64,000 nt of DNA. Source: Chrysogorgia sp. JL179-B06 (lineage: Eukaryota; Cnidaria; Anthozoa; Scleralcyonacea; Chrysogorgiidae). The position numbers and the translations under genes are program-made. Location of the stretch: positions 2,582,001 to 2,646,000 of the forward strand of contig JAYKKM010000147.1 in assembly GCA_035772405.1 (NCBI GenBank). Direction: 5' to 3'. Of the stretch, positions 53,220 to 64,000 are shown in pieces. The notes beneath the pieces were generated by a model. That model saw only the letters and a list, made by a program, of their open reading frames with translations. It had not been told where the DNA came from and did no database searches. How positions within the stretch are numbered: position 1 is the stretch's first letter; the number at the start of each line of letters is the position of its first letter.

Positions 53220-55106
53220 CAGTACTGCTCAGAAATAACCTAACCAAAAACGCGTTCTGAACACGTTCCGAACGCGTTCCAGAACGCGTTCCGAACGCGT
53301 TCCAGTTTTCAGGCTATACATGTCGTGATCAGTTCGGCCATATCCGGAAATTGTCGTCACTTTACGATTCGTATCGTCATCTTGTTTCATATCGTCGCTC
53401 CGCCATATTTACTGAATACAAGAGATATTTTACGATGACAAAGCTTTCATTATATGCAAGAAAAAGAGTAATTTCTTTGATATCTGCTGGAGTAAAGATT
53501 CCAAAAATAAAAGATACTCTAATCGAGGAAGGAATTAAAATCTCAAGATCGGCAATCTGTCTTTTTCTTTTGCGATATCGAATGAGTGGTCAATTGAACG
53601 ATGCTCCTCGCACTGGTCCAAATCCAAAAGTGACAGAAGAACATCAAATGTATAGACGAATATGACTCAGATCGCGGGTTATCCAGGCGAAACAAATTAT
53701 GGACAAAACGTCTTCAAGTTCCTCCATAATTTATTTGACCATGCCGCGGTTTGGTTTTCGAACTCTTGTTTGGTTCACGAGCTCTTGCGCATTGCTGACC
53801 GCCTACACAGCTTGTGATACTAGTAGTTTAGTTCGCTACAACCTTAAGTCGTTTCGCTACACTACCGTATACACGAGTCTAATATGAATTTATATCTACG
53901 GATTATGTTTTGCTTCGTCCGAACATAAGCATGTAAACATGTCAATCAAAAACGGCCTTCGAACATGAAATACCCCGGCCGACGATATCACGATAGTATA
54001 AAGTTAAAAGGTAGAGTGCGCGTAGACAGGGTTTTGGATATATAACAAAGTGAAAAGGTGGTAAAGGCGTATCAAGATTTTTAGTGACGAAATACTAACG
54101 TTTCGAGCGGAGCCCTTCATCAGAGTAAGACGTCCGCTCGAAACGTCAATATTTCGTTACTAGAAATCATGGCAGTTTACCACCTTTACCACCTTGAGTG
54201 AAAACAATAAGTGATAATTCATAAAGATGTTGCCGCGTGCCCATTATAAACTTTACCCCGCACTAGCCAATAGTCTATTCGCTCTCAATTTCTATGAGAT
54301 GATAGATGGTCATTTATCACATCATGATAGAAATCTCGAGCTCATAATCTTTAAATATAAATTCGCCATCGACAATCATAAAGGTACGCAGGCTCTGGGT
54401 ACGAGATTGATTACATATTTATCATAGCATATTTCAAGATTAAAATTCAGAATAATTTCCAACTGACATGAAACCAAAACGAAACATAAACGTATAGATG
54501 TAAACTCATATTAGTGTAGAAAACGACTTACCAATAAACCATTAAAACGAAATCGTTTGTTGGTAAGTCGACACATACAGTTGTTACGCTCGAAGCGAAA
54601 CGACTTTGTGTTACATACTATAGCAAAACGACTTCAGGTTGTAGCGAAACGACTTGTAGCGAAACGACATGTCATTGCACACATTACAATGTGCATGCAT
54701 GCGAAGCATGGAATTTTTATAGCGGTCGTTTTAATTCACAGATGAATAAAATAAAGATTTGATGAGTGTTTTTTAATAAACACAGAGCGTTCATATAAAA
54801 AGGTACCAACTATCCGTCCACAACCCTGATGTTTTTAAAAAATATATGGCGCCGCGTGATAATCAAACACGGAGTAAAATTTATATTAAGCCAGTGTCTG
54901 AACTACTGACTCAGTCATTACTTATGCGCAACTCTCATTCACTCTCATCATTGATTGATCCAAGCCACAAGACTCAAGTTCATACATTCTTCGTATAAAT
55001 GTGGCTCTGGAACGCGTTCTGGAACGCGTTCGGAACGCGTTCTGGAACGCGAAGGGAACGCGTTCTGGACGAGAACGCAGCGTTAGGTTATTTCTGAGCA
55101 GCACTC
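53220..55106. mobile_element. Tc1/mariner-like transposon, copy F
   Basis: TA-flanked, both TIRs present. Confidence 0.88.
53435..53665 (+). pseudogene. Tc1-like transposase HTH fragment
   Basis: Copy of 7881-8111 with RTGPNPK for RSGPRPK. Confidence 0.73.
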
Positions 55107-55108
55107 TA

Positions 55109-55962
55109 CACAGCACCTACAATGTATTGAAGATATAATAGATTCACACAATGTTGGTTGTATGATTTTGCGGATGATTGTCAGATGTATCTAGCTTTTA
55201 ATTCTGGTGATAAGACATTCGCAATGGAGAAATTAAGAACACGTATTAATGATATCATTATTTGAAACAAAAGGAATAAATTGTTATGTAATCCAGAAAA
55301 GACTGAAATCATCCATTTTTCATCACGCTTTACCAATAATTCACCTATACACACCTTTACTATTGGTTCGACTGACATCAAACTTACAAATCAATTTAGT
55401 AATCTTGGTGTCATTTTCGATTCAAATTTAAATTTCCGTCCGCATATTAACAATATATGTCGCGCGTCATCACTGGCAGGAAGGAACATTGGTCGTATTC
55501 GAAAGTATCTCTCCAGAGATCAGATAGGTAGACTGATACATGCGTTTATAGCATCAAAGTTGGATTATTGTAACAGTCTGTTATATGGCCTTCCCTCCAG
55601 TGATATAAACAAACTGCAGCGAATCCAAAATATTGCAGTCAGGTTATTAACTGGTGCCAAACGCAGAGATTACCAATAAAAGAACGGATTGTTTTTAAGA
55701 TTTTATTGATCACGTATAAAGCTATACACAACATGGCTCCTATTTATATATCCGACCTTCTCACAAAGTACATTCCAGCACGAAATCTGAGATCTGCCAG
55801 TAAGTCACTCCTGCAAGTAAGTCAACTCTCTGCCAGTAAGACACTCCTTGTAAGGTGCAGACTCAAACCTATGGACAAAGATCGTTCTCGTATGCTGCTC
55901 CATACCTATGGAATTCCCTCCCAGAAGATATTAAAAATTCTAATAATATAAGTCTGAATTGA
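55109..55962 (+). pseudogene. LINE reverse transcriptase, C-terminal half
   Basis: As 9560-10447, plus a Trp-to-stop change in DIIIW (55264) and a 34-bp deletion after GAKRRD. Confidence 0.87.
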
Positions 55963-56727
55963 CTTTATTATTGTATTTGGAAACATATTTTTAATCATAA
56001 TTTAAACTTAGTATATATTTTAGGATCATTGTAAAAAGCATTGAGACTTCGGTTTAATGCGTTTTTAAGAACTTTTATTATTATTATTCACATCTCTCAG
56101 GAGACGCCCAGTGAGAAAACGGTGTTATTGAAACAACGTCCTCTAGATATGAGTCAAATATTCTACCATTGAATGTCATTCCCAGAGCTAGGAATCCCCT
56201 CAGTTTTGTGAATGTTAATCGAATGTAAATCGACCCTCAATCGTTTGAATGTATTACTGCATAGAGATGTGAAATCTGAAAAAAATAAACCGTAGTGAAG
56301 AACAAAAATAAACAGAGAAGTGCAACGCACCTAAGACATATTAGTATAAATTATTCGAAAATTATAATTACTACAATTAAGAAATTGGATACACCATATT
56401 ATCTATTATAGAGACTGTGCTTTAGAGATATGTGCAAGAAAATGTTAAAGGAGCGGTCAGTATTCAACCAACGTACTCGCAATGCTCTACCACTGAGCTG
56501 AACTGGAATTCCTTTGATGTTTTCAAATTTTGTATTTCTGCTGCACCGCAGGCAAAGATAATCGAACAATAAATATAACCGTCAACATTAAAATCGGATA
56601 GGAGATGGCCATCGCGATGCTCATTAGTTCGAGACGTGTATTGATGCAGGTAGAGAGACGAGAGATGATCTAAAATACAAAATACTATGCACAATTATTT
56701 AGAAATTCACGAGCATGAAAAAGTAAA

Positions 56728-56799
56728 AGGCAGCGATCGAGATTGAACCAACGACCTCTCGATCTGCAGTGGAATGTTCTACTACTGAGCTACACTCCC
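56728..56799 (-). pseudogene. tRNA-Cys relic (1514 type, 72 nt)
   Basis: Same as 27247-27318. Confidence 0.7.
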
Positions 56800-57275
56800 T
56801 TTCCATTCGTAAGTTCAATTTTCAATATATACTGCATAGCAGAGTCACAGAATGTAAGAATAAATAAATCCCGCCCCTTCACATCACTCAGGAAACGCCC
56901 AGTGAGAAAACGGTTTGCTATTGAACAACGTCCTCTCGACATGGCTAATCTGGAATCCGTAAACGGTCGGCACCACCTTTAGTGGTCGGTAGCATCTTTT
57001 TATTATGTATATTACAATGGGATTACATAAATATTGATTAATTATCAACCAAATATTTCAAGTTCGCTTGCATAGCTGAGTGGTCTGTTTATATTTACAT
57101 GCATTTACATGTGAGGCCTTTACCGTTAGTTATTTCAATTTTGTATAGACTTAGCAGCGCAGAATCAGAGAATGTAACAATAAATATGGCTGGCTACATT
57201 TAAATATGCCAGTATCCTCACCAATTGAGCTGTATTGCTTTACAGAGATGTGCAGAAATCTCACAAAAAATAAAA

Positions 57276-57357
57276 CGTAGTCGGCAGGATTTGAACCTAC
57301 GCAGGGAAACCCCAACAGATTTCGAGTCTGTCGCCTTAACCACTCGGCCACGACTAC
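57276..57357 (-). tRNA. tRNA-Ser(CGA)
   Basis: As 2060-2141 with one change at the foot of the variable arm (gcaggg on plus). Fold retained. Confidence 0.93.
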
Positions 57358-57841
57358 CCAACCAGATAGTTAAATATAAAAAAATTGTGCATGCTACTTT
57401 AATTTATGCGAAAGATACATTTACTTAAATTCGGTTGATTTTCGCACAGTAAGACTACTCGCGGTGAGATCCTCGTTCGTTTTTCTGTATAGCTGAACAG
57501 AGATGAGAAATCTAAAAAGAAATAATAATATCATGCCAAAAGTACAAAAAAAAATACCATAAAAAAATTGATTTCACCATATTATCTGTTAGTGAAGACT
57601 GTGATTTAGAAACCTTGACATAAAAGTAAAAGGAAGTCAAATGCTCTACCACCGAGCAGCACTGCCTTTAGCGTTAGTCATTTCAATTTTGTATGTACAG
57701 TATGTTCCTGCAGTGCAGAGTCAGAGAGTGTAAAAATAAATATGGATGCCTACATTCAAATATGAGAATATCCTCACAAATCGACCCTCGATCGTTTGAA
57801 TGTATTGCTTTACAGAGATGTGAAATCTCAAAAAAATAAAA

Positions 57842-57920
57842 CGTAGTCGGCAGGATTTGAACCTACGCGGGGAAACCCCAGCTTTCGTGTCTGACTCCTT
57901 AACCGCTAGGCCAGGACTAC
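57842..57920 (-). pseudogene. Decayed tRNA-Ser (2625 type)
   Basis: Copy of 2625-2703. Confidence 0.8.
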
Positions 57921-58404
57921 ATAACCGCTCTTGTGTTGATAAGAGATGAATGCATGCTACTGTAAATTATGTGAAATATCAATTTACTTAAAATCGCTTG
58001 ATTTTCTAACTTTAAAAGTGAAATCGTTATGCAGTCGATTTCTCTACCACTGAGTAACATTGCCAAAGAGTCTTCGCAATTTTGTCAATGTTGGCAACAT
58101 ACTGCTATGCCGAAGAAGACGATCTAAAAGTAAATTCAAATATAAGTATTGACGCGCCAAACAAAAATGTCAAATTTTCGAAGGTATAGAAGTTACATAT
58201 ATGAGAAGTTACAAAATGCACGACAAGGCTAAAAAGTCCATGCCATTTTCAATAACTAGTCTAATCCTGATCACAATCCTAACTCTAACCGCGATCCTAA
58301 CATTAAACCTAACCCTAACCGTAGCTAATCCTAACCAAACCAAAAATAAAGAAAAGAAAAAATGGAGCGACCCTCCTTCATCCATTTCCAAATAAATAAT
58401 ACGC

Positions 58405-58485
58405 CGTAATCGGCAGGATTTGAACCTGCGCGGGAAACCCCAACAGATTTCAAGTCTGTCGCCTTAACCACTCGGCCACGACTAC
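58405..58485 (-). tRNA. tRNA-Ser(TGA)
   Basis: As 28924-29004 with one acceptor change that makes a G-U pair (gtaatcg on plus). Confidence 0.92.
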
Positions 58486-58629
58486 CTAACCGTAGAAGAA
58501 CAATGCATGAAGTAATGCATGTTAGTATAAATTATTCGAAAATTATAATTATTACAATTAAGAAATTGGATACACCAGCTTATCTATTATAAAGGCTGTG
58601 CTTGAGAGATCTGCGCATGGAAACGGAAA

Positions 58630-58701
58630 AGGGAGAAGTCGTTATTCAACCAACTCCCTCTCAATCTGCAGTAGAATGCTATACCCCAACGTTGCACTCC
58701 T
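58630..58701 (-). pseudogene. tRNA-Cys relic (6489 type)
   Basis: Copy of 6489-6560. Confidence 0.7.
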
Positions 58702-58932
58702 GTTCCTTTATTTAATTTTGCACGTATACTGCATCGCAGGCAAATATAATCTAATATATAACCGTCAACACTAAAATATATAACCGTCAACACTAAAATC
58801 GGATAGGAGATGGCCAGCGCGATGCTCATTAGTTCGAGATGTGTATTGATGCAGGCACAGAGGCGAGAGATTATATAAAATACAAAATACTATGCACAAT
58901 TATTTAGAAATTCACGAGCATGAAAAAGTAAA

Positions 58933-59004
58933 AGGGAGCGATCGGGATTGAACCAACGACCTCTCGATCTGCAGTCGAATGCTCTACCACTGAGCTACAC
59001 TCCC
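58933..59004 (-). tRNA. tRNA-Cys(GCA)
   Basis: Same gene as 6792-6863. Confidence 0.95.
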
Positions 59005-59124
59005 TTTCCTTTCGTAAGTTCAATTTTCAATATATACAGCATAGCAGATTCACAGAATGTAAGAATAAAGAAGGCCCGCCCCTTCAAGGAGGAAAGGAGA
59101 AAACAAAGAAAACATGCTTGTGTT

Positions 59125-59765
59125 CTTTCACGATTACAGTCTCCGACAAAATCCTGTCAATTGGATCCAGTACCAACAAACTTGGTTAAGGAATCTGGGA
59201 TATTATCGGAAGTTATAACTGATATTGTTAATGGTTCGTTAGTTGGTGGTGAATTTCCTATAGAGCTCAAGCTAGCTATCCATTGTACGCCCATCAATTA
59301 AGAAATCGACTATGGATTCAGAATTATTCTCTAGTTATAGGCCAATATCACATTTGGCATTTTTATCAAAAACTATTGGGAGAACTGCTGCAAGTCAAAT
59401 CAATCCTTATCTTGTTGAAAACGATCTTTGTCCTAAGATTCAATCTGCTTATCGCAAATTTCATTCAACAGAGACTGCATTACTTAAAGTCTCAAATGAT
59501 ATATTCAGAGCAGTTGATCAGCATCAAGAAGTGGTATTGGTCCTCCTAGATCTCTCAGCTGCCTTTGACACAATTGACCATCAGATTATTAATAGAAAGA
59601 ATGCAAAATCGTTTTAGTTTTGATGGAAGTGCTCTCAGATGGTTTAGATCCTATCTACAAGATCGAGTTCAATCTGTTAAAATTGAAAATTCCATATTAA
59701 AACCACGTCAAATACGTTATGGTGTCCCTCGAGGCTCAGTCCTAGGATCACTACTATTCTCTATG
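59125..59765 (+). pseudogene. LINE reverse transcriptase, N-terminal half
   Basis: As 41563-42197. Confidence 0.87.
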
Positions 59766-59767
59766 TA

Positions 59768-61625
59768 CAGTACTGCTCAGAAATAACCTAACCAAAAACG
59801 CGTTCTGAACGCGTTCCGAACGCGTTCCAGAACGCGTTCCGAACGCGTTCCAGTTTTCAGGCTATACATGTCGTGATCAGTTCGGCCATATCCGGAAATT
59901 GTCGTCACTTTACGATTCGTATCGTCATCTTGTTTCATATCGTCGCTCCGCCATATTTACTGAATACAAGAGATATTTTACGATGACAAAGCTTTCATTA
60001 TATGCAAGAAAAAGTTTAATTTCTTTGATATCTGCTGGAGTAAAGATTCCAAAAATAAAAGATACTCTAATCGAGGAAGGAATTAAAATCTCAAGATCGG
60101 CAATCTGTCTTTTTCTTTTGCGATATCGAATGAGTGGTCAATTGAACGATGCTCCTCGCAGTGGTCCAAGGCCAAAAGTGACAGAAGAACATCAAATGTA
60201 TAGACGAATATGACTCAGATCGCGGGTTATCCAGGCGAAACAAATTATGGACAAAACGTCTTCAAGTTCCTCCATAATTTATTTGACCATGCCGCGGTTT
60301 GGTTTTCGAACTCTTGTTTGGTTCACGAGCTCTTGCGCATTGCTGACCGCCTACACAGCTTGTGATACGAGTAGTTTAGTTCGCTACAACCTTAAGTCGT
60401 TTCGCTACACTACCGTATACACGAGTCTAATATGAATTTATATCTACGGATTATGTTTTGCTTCGTCCGAACATAAGCATGTAAACATGTCAATCAAAAA
60501 CGGCCTTCGAACATGAAATACCCCGGCCGACGATATCACGATAGTATAAAGTTAAAAAGTAGAGTGCGCGTAGACAGGGTAAAGGCGTATCAAGATTTTT
60601 AGTGACGAAATACTAACGTTTTCGAGCGGAGCCCTTCATCAGAGTAAGACGTCCGCTCGAAACGTCAATATTTCGTGACTAGAAATCATGGCAGTTTACC
60701 ACCTTTACCACCTTGAGTGAAAACAATAAGTGATAATTCATAAAGATGTTGCCGCGTGCCCATTATAAACTTTACCCCGCACTAGCCAATAGTCTATTCG
60801 CTCTCAATTTCTATGAGATGATAGATGGTCATTTATCACATCATGATAGAAATCTCGAGCTCATAATCTTTAAATATAAATTCGTCATCGACAATCATAA
60901 AGGTACGCAGGCTCTGGGTACGAGATTGATTACATATTTATCATAGCATATTTCAAGATTAAAATTCAGAATAATTTCCAACTGACATGAAACCAAAACG
61001 AAACATAAACGTATAGATGTAAACTCATATTAGTGTAGAAAACGACTTACCAATAAACCATTAAAACGAAATCGTTTGTTGGTAAGTCGACACATACAGT
61101 TGTTACGCTCGAAGCGAAACGACTTTGTGTTACATACTATAGCAAAACGACTTCAGGTTGTAGCGAAACGACTTGTAGCGAAACGACATGTCATTGCACA
61201 CATTACAATGTGCATGCATGCGAAGCATGGAATTTTTATAGCGGTCGTTTTAATTCACAGATGAATAAAATAAAGATTTGATGAGTGTTTTTTAATAAAC
61301 ACAGATCGTTCATATAAAAAGGTACCAACCATCCGTCCACAACCATGATGTTTTTAAAAAATATATGGCGCCGCGTGATAATCAAACACGGAGTAAAATT
61401 TATATTAAGCCAGTGTCTGAACTACTGACTCAGTCATTACTTATGCGCAACTCTCATTCACTCTCATCATTGATTGATCCAAGCCACAAGTCTCAAGTTC
61501 ATACATTCTTCGTATAAATGTGGCTCCGAAACGCGTTCTGGAACGCGTTCGGAACGCGTTCTGGAACGCGAAGGGAACGCGTTCTGGACGAGAACGCAGC
61601 GTTAGGTTATTTCTGAGCAGCAGTC
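59768..61625. mobile_element. Tc1/mariner-like transposon, copy G
   Basis: TA-flanked. The right end matches copy C (GACTGCTGCTCAG inward). The left outer arm of the foldback is deleted near 60580. Confidence 0.88.
59983..60213 (+). pseudogene. Tc1-like transposase HTH fragment
   Basis: Copy of 7881-8111. Confidence 0.73.
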
Positions 61626-61627
61626 TA

Positions 61628-62426
61628 CACAGCACCTACAATGTATTGAAGATATAATAGATTCACACAATGTTGGTTGTATGATTTTGCGGATGATTGT
61701 CAGATGTATCTAGCTTTTAATTCTGGTGATAAGACAATCGCAATGGAGAAATTAAGAACACGTATTAATGATATCATTATTTGGAACAAAAGGAATAAAT
61801 TGTTATGTAATCCAGAAAAGACTGAAATCATCCATTTTTCATCACGCTTTACCAATAATTCACCTATACACACCTTTACTATTGGTTCGACTGACATCAA
61901 ACTTACAAATCAATTTAGTAATCTTGGTGTCATTTTCGATTCAAATTTAAATTTCCGTCCGCATATTAACAATATATGTCGCGCGTCATCACTGGCAGGA
62001 AGGAACATTGGTCGTATTCGAAAGTATCTCTCCAGAGATCAGATAGGTAGACTGATACATGCGTTTATAGCATCAAAGTTGGATTATTGTAACAGTCTGT
62101 TATATGGCCTTCCCTCCAGTGATATAAACAAACTGCAGCGAATCCAAAATATTGCAGTCAGGTTATTAACTGGTGCCAAACGCAGAGATAGTATCACGGA
62201 AATTCTTGAAAAATTACACTGGCTACCAATAAAAGAACGGATTGTTTTTAAGATTTTATTGATCACGTATAAAGCTATACACAACATGGCTCCTATTTAT
62301 ATATCCGACCTTCTCACAAAGTACATTCCAGCACGAAATCTGAGATCTGCCAGTAAGTCACTCCTGCAAGTAAGTCAACTCTCTGCCAGTAAGACACTCC
62401 TTGTAAGGTGCAGACTCAAACCTATG
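61628..62426 (+). pseudogene. LINE reverse transcriptase, C-terminal half, truncated
   Basis: As 9560-10447 up to the 62426 junction. Confidence 0.86.
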
Positions 62427-62528
62427 ATTTCAATAAATATGGCTGGCTACATTTAAATATGCCAGTATCCTCACCAATTGAGCTGTATTGCTTTACAGAG
62501 ATGTGCAGAAATCTCACAAAAAATAAAA

Positions 62529-62610
62529 CGTAGTCGGCAGGATTTGAACCTACGCGGGGAAACCCCAACAGATTTCGAGTCTGTCGCCTTAACCACTCGG
62601 CCACGACTAC
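62529..62610 (-). tRNA. tRNA-Ser(CGA)
   Basis: Gene sequence as 2060-2141. The LINE remnant now lies about 100 bp downstream of its 3' end. Confidence 0.95.
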
Positions 62611-63097
62611 CCAACCAGGTAGTTAAATATAAAAAAATTGTTCATGCTACTTTAATTTATGCGAAAGATACATTTACTTAAATTCGGTTGATTTTCGCAC
62701 AGTAAGACTACTCGCGGTGAGATCCTCGTTCGTTTTTCTGTATAGCTGAACAGAGATGAGAAATCTAAAAAGAAACAATAATATCATGCCAAAAGTACAA
62801 CTACTTTACTTACCATAAAAAAATTGATTTCACCATATTATCTGTTAGTGAAGACTGTGATTTAGAAACCTTGACATAAAAGTAAAAGGAAGTCAAATGC
62901 TCTACCACCGAGCAGCACTGCCTTTAGCGTTAGTCATTTCAATTTTGTATGTACAGTATGTTCCTGCAGTGCAGAGTCAGAGAGTGTAAAAATAAATATG
63001 GATGCCTACATTCAAATATGAGAATATCCTCACAAATCGACCCTCGATCGTTTGAATGTATTGCTTTACAGAGATGTGAAATCTCAAAAAAATAAAA

Positions 63098-63176
63098 CGT
63101 AGTCGGCAGGATTTGAACCTACGCGGGGAAACCCCAGCTTTCGTGTCTGACTCCTTAACCGCTAGGCCAGGACTAC
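63098..63176 (-). pseudogene. Decayed tRNA-Ser (2625 type)
   Basis: Copy of 2625-2703. Confidence 0.8.
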
Positions 63177-63660
63177 ATAACCGCTCTTGTGTTGATAAGA
63201 GATGAATGCATGCTACTGTAAATTATGTGAAATATCAATTTACTTAAAATCGCTTGATTTTCTAACTTTAAAAGTGAAATCGTTATGCAGTCGATTTCTC
63301 TACCACTGAGTAACATTGCCAAAGAGTCTTCGCAATTTTGTCAATGTTGGCAACATACTGCTATGCCGAAGAAGACGATCTAAAAGTAAATTCAAATATA
63401 AGTATTGACGCGCCAAACAAAAATGTCAAATTTTCGAAGGTATAGAAGTTACATATATGAGAAGTTACAAAATGCACGACAAGGCTAAAAAGTCCATGCC
63501 ATTTTCAATAACTAGTCTAATCCTGATCACAATCCTAACTCTAACCGCGATCCTAACATTAAACCTAACCCTAACCGTAGCTAATCCTAACCAAACCAAA
63601 AATAAAGAAAAGAAAAAATGGAGCGACCCTCCTTCATCCATTTCCAAATAAATAATACGC

Positions 63661-63741
63661 CGTAGTCGGCAGGATTTGAACCTGCGCGGGAAACCCCAAC
63701 AGATTTCAAGTCTGTCGCCTTAACCACTCGGCCACGACTAC
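63661..63741 (-). tRNA. tRNA-Ser(TGA)
   Basis: As 28924-29004. Confidence 0.94.
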
Positions 63742-63885
63742 CTAACCGTAGAAGAACAATGCATGAAGTAATGCATGTTAGTATAAATTATTCGAAAATT
63801 ATAATTATTACAATTAAGAAATTGGATACACCAGCTTATCTATTATAAAGGCTGTGCTTGAGAGATCTGCGCATGGAAACGGAAA

Positions 63886-63957
63886 AGGGAGAAGTCGTTA
63901 TTCAACCAACTCCCTCTCAATCTGCAGTAGAATGCTATACCCCAACGTTGCACTCCT
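63886..63957 (-). pseudogene. tRNA-Cys relic (6489 type)
   Basis: Copy of 6489-6560. An intact Cys-GCA would be expected about 230 bp beyond the window. Confidence 0.7.
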
Positions 63958-64000
63958 GTTCCTTTATTTAATTTAGCACGTATACTGCATCGCAGGCAAA

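Larger units (their letters stand above)
46220..56086. repeat. tRNA+LINE unit, copy F
   Basis: Full tRNA complement (two Ser-AGA, Ser-CGA, Ser-TGA, Cys-GCA) plus a private about 2-kb insertion at 48453-50431 in the spacer before Ser-CGA. The LINE copy has an extra nonsense change (55264) and a deletion near 55670. Confidence 0.88.
52500..56086 (+). mobile_element. CR1/Rex1-like LINE, copy F
   Basis: Same junctions as copy A; Tc1-like element at 53220-55106. Confidence 0.88.
56087..62426. repeat. Deleted tRNA+LINE unit, copy G
   Basis: The Ser-AGA gene and the following about 0.6-0.9 kb are gone. Only the first bases of its 3' end survive near 56290, joined to the flank of the 1236-type Cys relic. 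Ser-CGA, Ser-TGA and Cys-GCA remain. The LINE ends abruptly at 62426. Confidence 0.87.
59087..62426 (+). mobile_element. CR1/Rex1-like LINE, copy G, 3' truncated
   Basis: Same left junction. Shares the 38-bp deletion (near 59132) with copy E. Breaks off after RCRLKPM at 62426 into tRNA spacer. Confidence 0.87.
62427..64000. repeat. Partial tRNA unit, copy H (runs off the window)
   Basis: Starts in the spacer just before Ser-CGA, fused directly to a truncated LINE. It contains Ser-CGA, a Ser relic, Cys relics, telomere-like DNA and Ser-TGA, and is cut by the window end inside the Cys-relic region. Confidence 0.88.

Noticed and set aside
1..64000. CRISPR-like array from regularly spaced tRNA repeats
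   Set aside because: Repeats are tRNA genes and relics with homologous spacers of hundreds of bases; no cas genes and a eukaryotic context.

Overview
The window is nuclear DNA of an invertebrate animal, AT-rich and made almost entirely of repeats. The reverse-transcriptase (RT) fragments (a CR1/Rex1-like LINE, a second CR1/BS-like LINE and an RLE-type element with a Myb-like N-terminus) together with a Tc1-like DNA transposon resemble repeat families common in cnidarians, so an anthozoan (sea anemone or coral) is my best guess. That is inference. No host protein-coding gene is visible. The confidently functional-looking genes are tRNA genes, all on the minus strand: tRNA-Ser of the UCN box with anticodons AGA, CGA and TGA, and tRNA-Cys(GCA). 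They lie among many decayed Ser- and Cys-tRNA copies that keep the same flanks.

Layout. Positions 1-10730 and 10731-21250 are two nearly identical copies of a 10,730-bp higher-order unit. Each holds two 3,076-bp tandem repeats (Ser-AGA, Ser-CGA and about ten tRNA relics), followed by Ser-TGA, a Cys relic, an intact Cys-GCA and a 5'-truncated LINE. The LINE is split in its RT domain by a 1.9-kb Tc1-like transposon with TA target duplications. That transposon carries further foldback and inverted-repeat DNA. At 21251-25196 an RLE-type (R2-like) retrotransposon lies in antisense at the LINE tail. From 25197 to the end the same tRNA+LINE unit recurs in older, more diverged and rearranged copies (25197-33295, 33296-38650, 38651-46219, 46220-56086, 56087-62426, 62427-64000). 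These show internal deletions and private insertions: a LINE 3' fragment at 32365-32443, a second LINE at 42400-43640, and a second element with Tc1-type right end at 48453-50431.

How it fits together. An ancestral Ser-Cys tRNA pair of roughly 0.4-0.55 kb seems to have been amplified in tandem. Three Ser isoacceptors then arose that differ at the wobble base. One LINE landed about 80 bp upstream of a tRNA-Cys gene, a Tc1-like element landed in that LINE, and the whole package was amplified repeatedly. Hybrid tRNA genes (3188-3269, 13918-13999, 34912-34984) place recombination inside tRNA genes, so the tRNA genes themselves appear to be the substrate for unequal exchange. Short reading frames across the array, such as the one starting MAEWLRRQ on the minus strand of Ser genes, are translations of tRNA or satellite DNA and are not annotated as proteins.
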